Assembly (NCBI GenBank): GCA_902168115.1
Contig: CABHPB010000063.1
Location: 1-64,000, forward strand
DNA length: 64,000 nucleotides
Reading direction: 5' to 3'
DNA from: an uncultured Methylopila sp.
Lineage (GTDB): Bacteria > Pseudomonadota > Alphaproteobacteria > Rhizobiales > Methylopilaceae
Within the stretch, counting starts at the first letter, position 1; each line of letters opens with the position of its first letter. This document shows, in pieces, positions 59,551 to 64,000 of the stretch. Below the pieces are notes generated by a model. That model did no database searches. It was not told where the DNA came from and saw nothing but the letters and a program-made list of their open reading frames with translations. The translations under genes were made by a program, and so were the position numbers.

Positions 59551-60870
59551 TCAGCGGGCGGTCAGCTCCGCCCCCTGGCGGAGCTGCGTCGCTATGAGGG
59601 CGGCGAGCAGGCAGAGGCCGGACATCGCGACAATGCCCCAGGTGGCGGCGCCGGTCTGCTGCTCGATGATTCCCATAGCCGTGGGTCCGGTGAAGCCGCC
59701 GAGCAGGCCGCAGGTGTTGGTGAAGGCGATGCCGGCGGCCAGCATCGCGCCCGACAGGCGCGAGGCGGGATAGGTGAAGATCAGCGCCTGCACCACGAAG
59801 AACATCGACGCCGCGATGCTGAAGCCGACCAGCGAGATCACCGGGCCGCCCTGCGAGGCGATCGCGAGGCCCGTGGCCATGACCAGCAGCCCAACGATCA
59901 GCAGGCGCCGGGTGCGGGTCGCGTCGAGCGAGACGCGCAGCACGAAGATCGCGCCGAGCGTCGCCGCGATCCACGGCAGCGAATTGAGCGCGCCGACGGT
60001 GACCGGGCTCATCTTGCCCCAGCCGCCGATGATGCCGGGAAGGAAGAATGTCATCGTGTAGACGGAGATCTGGTGGCAGAAGTAGACGCCGATCGCCATC
60101 AGGCTCTGCGGGCCGAGCAGCGCCTTCCAGACGCTTTCGCCGGTCGGCTGCGCGCTCGCCTCGTGGGCCCGCGCCTCGACGCCCCTCGCCTCTTCCGGCG
60201 TCAACCACGTCGCCTTGGCCGGACGATCGGGCAGCATCCGCCAGATCACGACGGCCATGACGAAGGCCGGGATGGCCTCGACGACGAACAGCCACTGCCA
60301 GCCCTTGTAGCCCCAGACCCCGTCGAGCGACATCAGCGCGCCGCCGAGCGGTCCGCCTATGATGTTGGCGAAGCAGACTCCGAGCAGGAACAGGCCAGTC
60401 GCCCGCGCCCGGTCCTTCGCGCCGAACCAATAGGTCAGGTAGAGCATCACGCCGGGGAAGAAGCCGGCCTCGGTGATCCCGAGCAGCAGGCGCAGCGCGT
60501 AGAACGAGTTCGGCCCCTGCACCAGCGCCATGCCGAGCGAGACCAGCCCCCAGCTGATCATGATGCGCGTGATCCAGATCCGCGCCCCGACCTTGTGCAT
60601 GATCAGGTTGCTCGGCACTTCGCAGAGCGCGTAGGTCAGAAAGAACAGCCCGGCGCCGAAGCCATAGGCCGCCGCCGACAGGCCGATGTCGGCCTGCAGA
60701 TGGGTCTTCGCCAGCGCGACGTTGGTGCGGTCGACGAAGGCGATGACGTAGGCGATCACGAGGATCGGCATCAGCTTCTTGAGGATGAGCGCGGTGACCG
60801 CCCGCTCGTCCCGGGCCCCGTCGACGCCGGACGGAACGGCCGCGGCGCTTCCAATGCTTGCAGTCGTCAT
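59551..60870 (-). CDS. MFS transporter, anion:cation symporter type
   Basis: The 439-residue, twelve-span MFS protein of the ACS family (phthalate/tartrate/4-hydroxyphenylacetate permease-like) shows YVIAFVDRTNVALAK, YALCEVPSNLIMHKVGARIW, ITEAGFFPGVMLYLTYWFGA and KDRARATGLFLLG. It probably imports the organic acid catabolised by the neighbouring SDR and BKACE enzymes. GGAGGAG precedes ATG 60870. Confidence 0.9.
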   Translation of the reverse strand: MTTASIGSAAAVPSGVDGARDERAVTALILKKLMPILVIAYVIAFVDRTNVALAKTHLQADIGLSAAAYGFGAGLFFLTYALCEVPSNLIMHKVGARIWITRIMISWGLVSLGMALVQGPNSFYALRLLLGITEAGFFPGVMLYLTYWFGAKDRARATGLFLLGVCFANIIGGPLGGALMSLDGVWGYKGWQWLFVVEAIPAFVMAVVIWRMLPDRPAKATWLTPEEARGVEARAHEASAQPTGESVWKALLGPQSLMAIGVYFCHQISVYTMTFFLPGIIGGWGKMSPVTVGALNSLPWIAATLGAIFVLRVSLDATRTRRLLIVGLLVMATGLAIASQGGPVISLVGFSIAASMFFVVQALIFTYPASRLSGAMLAAGIAFTNTCGLLGGFTGPTAMGIIEQQTGAATWGIVAMSGLCLLAALIATQLRQGAELTAR

Positions 60871-60970
60871 GGCTCTCCTCCTGGAGCGCTGTCCGCCAGC
60901 GACGTCCGGTGACGGCGTCGTCTTGTCAGGCGGGCCGCAAGATGCGGCTGGATCAGAAACTGGCTTGTCG

Positions 60971-61759
60971 TCAGAGGTATTCGACGTTGCCGTCGACGCT
61001 GATCGCCTGGCCCGTGACGTTGCGGGCGGCGGGCGAGCAAAGGAACAGCGCCATCGCCGCGACGTCGTCTGCCGTGACCATGCGGCCGAGCGAGATCTTC
61101 TCGAGATATTCGCCGCGCATCTCCTCGAAGGAGACGCCGGTCTGCTCGGCGCGGGCGCGGATGACGTTGTCCATGCGCGGCCCCTCGACGATGCCGGGCA
61201 GCAGCGCGTTGACGCGGATGTCGTCGCGGCCGAGCTCCGAGGCGAGCGACTTCATCAGCCCGACGATCGCCCATTTGGTCGCGGCGTAGGGCGTGCGCCA
61301 GGCGTAGCCGAGCCGGCCGGCGACCGAGGCGATGCAGATGATCTGCGCCCGGCGCGACTGCTTCAGCAGCGGAACGGCGCGGCTGGCGAAGCGGTACTGG
61401 GCGTTGAGATTGATGTCGATCGTGCGCGACCAGTCGGCGTCGGAGATGGCGTCGATCCCGCTCGTCGGCCCGGCGATCCCGGCGTTGTTCACCAGCACGT
61501 CGAGCGAGCCGAAGCGCCTCGCGTGCGCGTCGAACACCGCGGCGATCTGGTCCGGGTCGGCGACGTCGGCGCGGGTCGCGAGCGCTTTCGGAAACCTGTC
61601 GCGGAAGCTCGACAGCGCGTCCTCGCTGACGTCGCAGACGTGAAGCTCGGCCCCGGCCTCCGCGAAGGCGCCCGCGATCGCCGCGCCGATGCCCGCGGCG
61701 CCGCCGCTGATCATCACTCGCATTCCGGAATCCGGAATCAGGCCCTGCACCACGCCCAT
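60971..61759 (-). CDS. Short-chain dehydrogenase/reductase
   Basis: The 262-residue classical SDR has the NAD-binding GGAAGIGAAIAGAFAEAGAE, the NNAG motif (VLVNNAGIAGP), the catalytic YxxxK in TPYAATKWAIVGLMK, and VRVNALLPG-type NALLPGIVEGPRM. It would oxidise a hydroxy acid to the keto acid cleaved by the BKACE enzyme; that order is inferred from the operon. ATG 61759 is used. A GTGATCAC palindrome lies 61 bases upstream. Confidence 0.9.
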   Translation of the reverse strand: MGVVQGLIPDSGMRVMISGGAAGIGAAIAGAFAEAGAELHVCDVSEDALSSFRDRFPKALATRADVADPDQIAAVFDAHARRFGSLDVLVNNAGIAGPTSGIDAISDADWSRTIDINLNAQYRFASRAVPLLKQSRRAQIICIASVAGRLGYAWRTPYAATKWAIVGLMKSLASELGRDDIRVNALLPGIVEGPRMDNVIRARAEQTGVSFEEMRGEYLEKISLGRMVTADDVAAMALFLCSPAARNVTGQAISVDGNVEYL

Positions 61760-61820
61760 CAAGCGCTTCTCCTGTCGCGTCCTCGATCGCCAGGCTCGCG
61801 CCCGGTCTCCATTGATGTGA

Positions 61821-61834
61821 TTTGTGATCACAAA
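61821..61834. promoter_or_regulatory. GntR-type operator 1 (SDR operon side)
   Basis: TTTGTGATCACAAA is a perfect 14-base palindrome upstream of the SDR gene. Its core, GTGATCAC, recurs at 61969-61978 next to the GntR start, which strongly suggests one regulator binds both. Confidence 0.65.
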
Positions 61835-61968
61835 ATGAGACACCGTCAAGCGATACGGATCTAAATCGCCCGGCAAGCTTGTCCGGAGCAGTGCAAGAAG
61901 CCAAAAATTCTGATTGAAAATGAATGATTTGAGCGCAGGATCGCCTCGCCCCTTGACGTTTTGAAAAA

Positions 61969-61978
61969 CGTGATCACG
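61969..61978. promoter_or_regulatory. GntR-type operator 2 (regulator gene side)
   Basis: CGTGATCACG shares the GTGATCAC core with operator 1. It lies just downstream of a TTGACG -35-like hexamer (61953-61958) and a few bases before the regulator start, so binding would block its own promoter. Confidence 0.6.
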
Positions 61979-61981
61979 ATC

Positions 61982-62698
61982 ATGGTCATGTTGGACAAGC
62001 CAAAGCGCCGAGCGGCGCAAAGCTCCGTGCCCGCCTTCGATCCGGTCGAGCGTGTGACCGTGACGGAGCAGGTCTACCGGCGGCTCAAGGACGGGCTGAT
62101 GACCGGCCGCTTCGCGCCGGGCCAGAAGGTCGCGATCCGCGGCCTCGCCGACGCGCTCGGCGCGAGCCCGATGCCGATCCGCGAAGCGCTGCATCGCCTG
62201 CAGGCGGAAGGCGCGATCGAGATCACGCAGACGGGGCGCATCCGCATCGTCTCGCTGACGCTGGAGCAGCTGCGCGACGTGCGCGACGCGCGCATGGCGC
62301 TCGAGGGCATGCTCGGAGAACGCGCCGCGGCCCGCGTCACCTCGGATGACATGGCCGAGATCGTGGCCGCCTACGAGGCGATGGAGACCTCCGTCGGCTC
62401 AGGCGACCGCGAGGGCTACCTCGCGAGCAACTTCGCTTTCCACAGGCGGATCTATTTCGTCGCCGATTGCAGGATCACCCAGCGGGTGGTCGAGAGCCTC
62501 TGGTTGCTGATGGGTCCCTGCTTCTTCCTGCTGACGCCGGACGGAAGCCACCTCGCCCGCTCGATGGAGGCCCACCGCGCCATCCGCGACGCGCTCGCCG
62601 CCGGCGACGGCCCCGCCGCCCGCGCCGCCGTCTGCGACGACATCATGCAGGCCGCCGCCTCGCTCTCGCTGCTGCTGGCGAAGACGAAGGAGGGCTGA
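61982..62698 (+). CDS. GntR-family regulator, FCD (FadR-like) subgroup
   Basis: The product has about 238 residues. The winged helix-turn-helix reads VTEQVYRRLKDGLMTGRFAP, then KVAIRGLADALGASPMPIRE and ALHRLQAEGAIEI. The FCD ligand domain has LEQLRDVRDARMALEGMLGE, SNFAFHRRIYFVADC and MEAHRAIRDALAAGDGPAAR, with the histidines that bind a metal and an acid ligand. It is divergent from the SDR-MFS-BKACE unit and probably represses it. The start is uncertain: ATG 61982 and 61988 and GTG 62054 are in frame. Confidence 0.88.
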   Translation: MVMLDKPKRRAAQSSVPAFDPVERVTVTEQVYRRLKDGLMTGRFAPGQKVAIRGLADALGASPMPIREALHRLQAEGAIEITQTGRIRIVSLTLEQLRDVRDARMALEGMLGERAAARVTSDDMAEIVAAYEAMETSVGSGDREGYLASNFAFHRRIYFVADCRITQRVVESLWLLMGPCFFLLTPDGSHLARSMEAHRAIRDALAAGDGPAARAAVCDDIMQAAASLSLLLAKTKEG

Positions 62699-62712
62699 GG
62701 CTCGAGAGCCGC

Positions 62713-62810
62713 TGGTGGAAGAGAGTGGGAGTCGAACCCACCAGGGACCGCATCCGCGGCCCCTCCCGGTTTTGAAGACCGGACGCCCCACCGGGGAACG
62801 CTTCTCCTCC
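62713..62810 (-). tRNA. selC: tRNA-Sec (UCA), selenocysteine tRNA
   Basis: On the minus strand the transcript folds with an eight-pair acceptor stem (GGAGGAGA with TCTCTTCC, one G-U pair), the long acceptor that marks tRNA-Sec. The anticodon stem-loop CCGGTCTTCAAAACCGG has anticodon TCA. A long variable arm (GGGGCCGCGGATGCGGTCCC) and the T arm GTGGGTTCGACTCCCAC follow. CCA is encoded at 62713-62715. The base before CCA is A, where bacterial tRNA-Sec usually has G. Confidence 0.93.
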
Positions 62811-62870
62811 GAAAGACCTTTTCGGCTTCGCGCCGCATAAAGCCCATCGCGGCGGCGAACGCCAGACGCC

Positions 62871-63083
62871 TCAGGGCTTCACGAGAAGAACGTTCACCGC
62901 CTTCGCAAGGACGTGAACGGTCGAGCCCTTCTGCAGGCCGAGCTCGTTCAGGCTGTCGATCGTCATCACCGAGGACATCAGGTAGTCGGTGCCCTCGAGC
63001 CTCACCGTCACCTGCGCCATCACCCCGCCCTGCTTGATTTCGACGACCTCCGCCGGAATGTCGTTGCGCGCGCCGTGCTTCAT
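62871..63083 (-). CDS. Molbindin (Mop/TOBE domain) molybdate-binding protein
   Basis: The 70-residue single TOBE/Mop domain reads KHGARNDIPAEVVEIKQGGV, then AQVTVRLEGTDYLMSSVMTI and SLNELGLQKGSTVHVLAKA with VNVLLVKP at the end. Molbindins store molybdate in a hexamer. This suits a genome with a large molybdenum formate dehydrogenase. ATG 63083 starts the domain. The gene lies 60 bases upstream of tRNA-Sec on the same strand. Confidence 0.88.
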   Translation of the reverse strand: MKHGARNDIPAEVVEIKQGGVMAQVTVRLEGTDYLMSSVMTIDSLNELGLQKGSTVHVLAKAVNVLLVKP

Positions 63084-63200
63084 GCCGTGTCCTCCCGAAA
63101 GGCGCCGTCTCTTGGCCGCTGCAAGATAGAGCGCCGCGGCGAGCCGTCACGCGGCTCCGAAACGTCGACGACGGCCCGCGCAGGGTCTATGTGAGAAGGC

Positions 63201-63416
63201 ATGAGCAAGCTCCCCGTCCGCCTGACGACGATCCTCATCCTGGCCGCCGGGCTCTCGGCCTGCGCGTCGGGCGACGCCTGCCGCGACGCTGGCCATGTTC
63301 CGGGGACGGGCGGCTATTCCTCCTGCGAGCGGCAGGTCTCGGAAGACCGCGCCCGCGGCGCGCGCAAGCTAGCCAACGAAATGCCGATCGGCGGCTACGG
63401 GCCGACGCGCTTCTGA
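63201..63416 (+). CDS. Small lipoprotein
   Basis: The product has 71 residues. A lipoprotein signal peptide (LTTILILAAGLSAC) has the lipobox LSAC at about residue 21. The mature part is short, with four cysteines after the acylated one or nearby (CASGDACRDAGH, SSCERQ), and ends IGGYGPTRF. It is anchored in the membrane; no function is known. It is 26 bases upstream of the carboxypeptidase gene. Confidence 0.7.
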   Translation: MSKLPVRLTTILILAAGLSACASGDACRDAGHVPGTGGYSSCERQVSEDRARGARKLANEMPIGGYGPTRF

Positions 63417-63442
63417 CACCCTTTTCGATCGAGCCGCCCGAC

Positions 63443-64000
63443 ATGAGCGCCTATTCCGACCTTGCGGCCCGCTTCTCCCGCGCGTCCGCGATCTCCAACG
63501 CGATCGGCATCCTGCACTGGGACCATGCGGCGATGATGCCGAAGGGCGCCGCCGCCTCTCGCTCGGAAAGCGTCGCGCTGCTCGCGGTGCTCCGGCACGA
63601 GATGGTCACGGACCCTGCGATCGGGGACCTGATCGGCGAGGCTGAAGGCGCGGACGGCCTTGGCGACTGGGAGCGCGCCAACCTGCGCGAGATCCGCCGC
63701 GTCTACACGATCGACACCGCCCTCCCGCCGGACCTCGTCGCCGCCTCCTCGAAGGCGACCTCGGTCTGTGAGATGACATGGCGGCAGGCGCGCGCGGACA
63801 GCGACTTCGCGGCGCTGCTGCCCTCGCTGTCAGAGGTGCTGTCTCTGCAGCGACAGGCCGGCCAGGCCAAAGCCGAGAAGCTCGGCCTCAGCGTCTATGA
63901 CGCGCTGCTCAACGACTACGAGCCCGGCGGCCGCGCGGCCAAGATCGACGTGCTGTTCGACGACCTCGCCGACTTCCTGCCCGCCTTCACCGAGGAGGCG
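63443..64000 (+). CDS. M32-family carboxypeptidase Taq, 5' part
   Basis: The frame runs from ATG 63443 to the window edge (186 residues seen of about 500). It matches the N-terminal helical half of thermostable carboxypeptidase 1: FSRASAISNAIGILHWDHAA, MMPKGAAASRSESVALL, DWERANLREIRRVYTIDTAL, and the continuing YDALLNDYEPGGRAAKIDVL. The HEXXH metal site would lie beyond the window. These enzymes remove C-terminal residues from peptides in the cytosol. Confidence 0.88.
   Translation, partial: MSAYSDLAARFSRASAISNAIGILHWDHAAMMPKGAAASRSESVALLAVLRHEMVTDPAIGDLIGEAEGADGLGDWERANLREIRRVYTIDTALPPDLVAASSKATSVCEMTWRQARADSDFAALLPSLSEVLSLQRQAGQAKAEKLGLSVYDALLNDYEPGGRAAKIDVLFDDLADFLPAFTEEA

Noticed and set aside
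62399-62791. A 130-residue minus-strand frame covering the tRNA-Sec gene
   Set aside because: It runs through the tRNA and antisense to the GntR gene with no coding character.

Overview
The window is very GC-rich, densely coded bacterial chromosome. It has no phage, insertion sequence or CRISPR array. Several features point to an alphaproteobacterium of the order Hyphomicrobiales (Rhizobiales): the codon bias, intergenic palindromic elements of a type common in that order, a PleC/DivJ-like histidine kinase, an fdsRGBACD formate dehydrogenase operon, an Frc/OxlT oxalate module and a tRNA-Sec gene. The formate and oxalate genes would suit a methylotroph or plant-associated oxalotroph, but the genus cannot be fixed from this sequence.

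Layout. 0-3 kb: the 3' end of a shortened Mrp-type ATPase, a polar amino-acid ABC importer (binding protein plus two permeases, no ATPase) and palindromic repeats. 3-5.8 kb: an ECF sigma / anti-sigma / periplasmic metal-sensor cluster with an EF-hand protein and a uracil-DNA glycosylase. 5.9-10.6 kb: a histidine kinase, cobT and cobS, a DUF1289 gene, a short membrane protein and a ParD/ParE toxin-antitoxin pair. 10.6-12.5 kb: a TauE/SafE exporter and dusA. 12.7-22.8 kb: a surface-glycan locus for a nonulosonic (sialic acid or Kdn-like) sugar, with a fused NeuA-HAD protein, a short NeuB, a sialyltransferase-like protein, two related DUF6716-type proteins, a GT4 enzyme and a fatty-acid desaturase. 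A secreted-protein gene broken by an amber codon lies inside it.

23-34.7 kb is housekeeping and accessory: an L,D-transpeptidase-like secreted protein, a SulP transporter with a structured leader, adenine deaminase, an aminotransferase, an orphan MetN-like ATPase, a cupin regulator, thiD, a DMT transporter, a thioesterase and a PAP2 phosphatase. 34.8-42.2 kb is the complete NAD-linked molybdenum formate dehydrogenase operon with its LysR regulator. 42.3-46.7 kb holds a second ECF/anti-sigma pair divergent from a DUF4394 gene, a GST and two small membrane proteins. 47-52 kb holds tRNA-Ser(GCU), an amidase operon and a D-threonine aldolase/RidA operon. 52.8-57.7 kb carries frc and oxlT, which can feed oxalate-derived formate to the formate dehydrogenase; oxalyl-CoA decarboxylase is not in the window. 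58.5-62.7 kb is a GntR-controlled catabolic operon (SDR, MFS transporter, BKACE enzyme). The end carries tRNA-Sec, a molbindin, a small lipoprotein and the start of an M32 carboxypeptidase.

The clearest themes are C1/C2 acid metabolism (oxalate to formate to CO2, with molybdenum handling) and a compact nonulosonic-acid glycan locus whose enzyme architecture differs from the textbook bacterial NeuBCA set.
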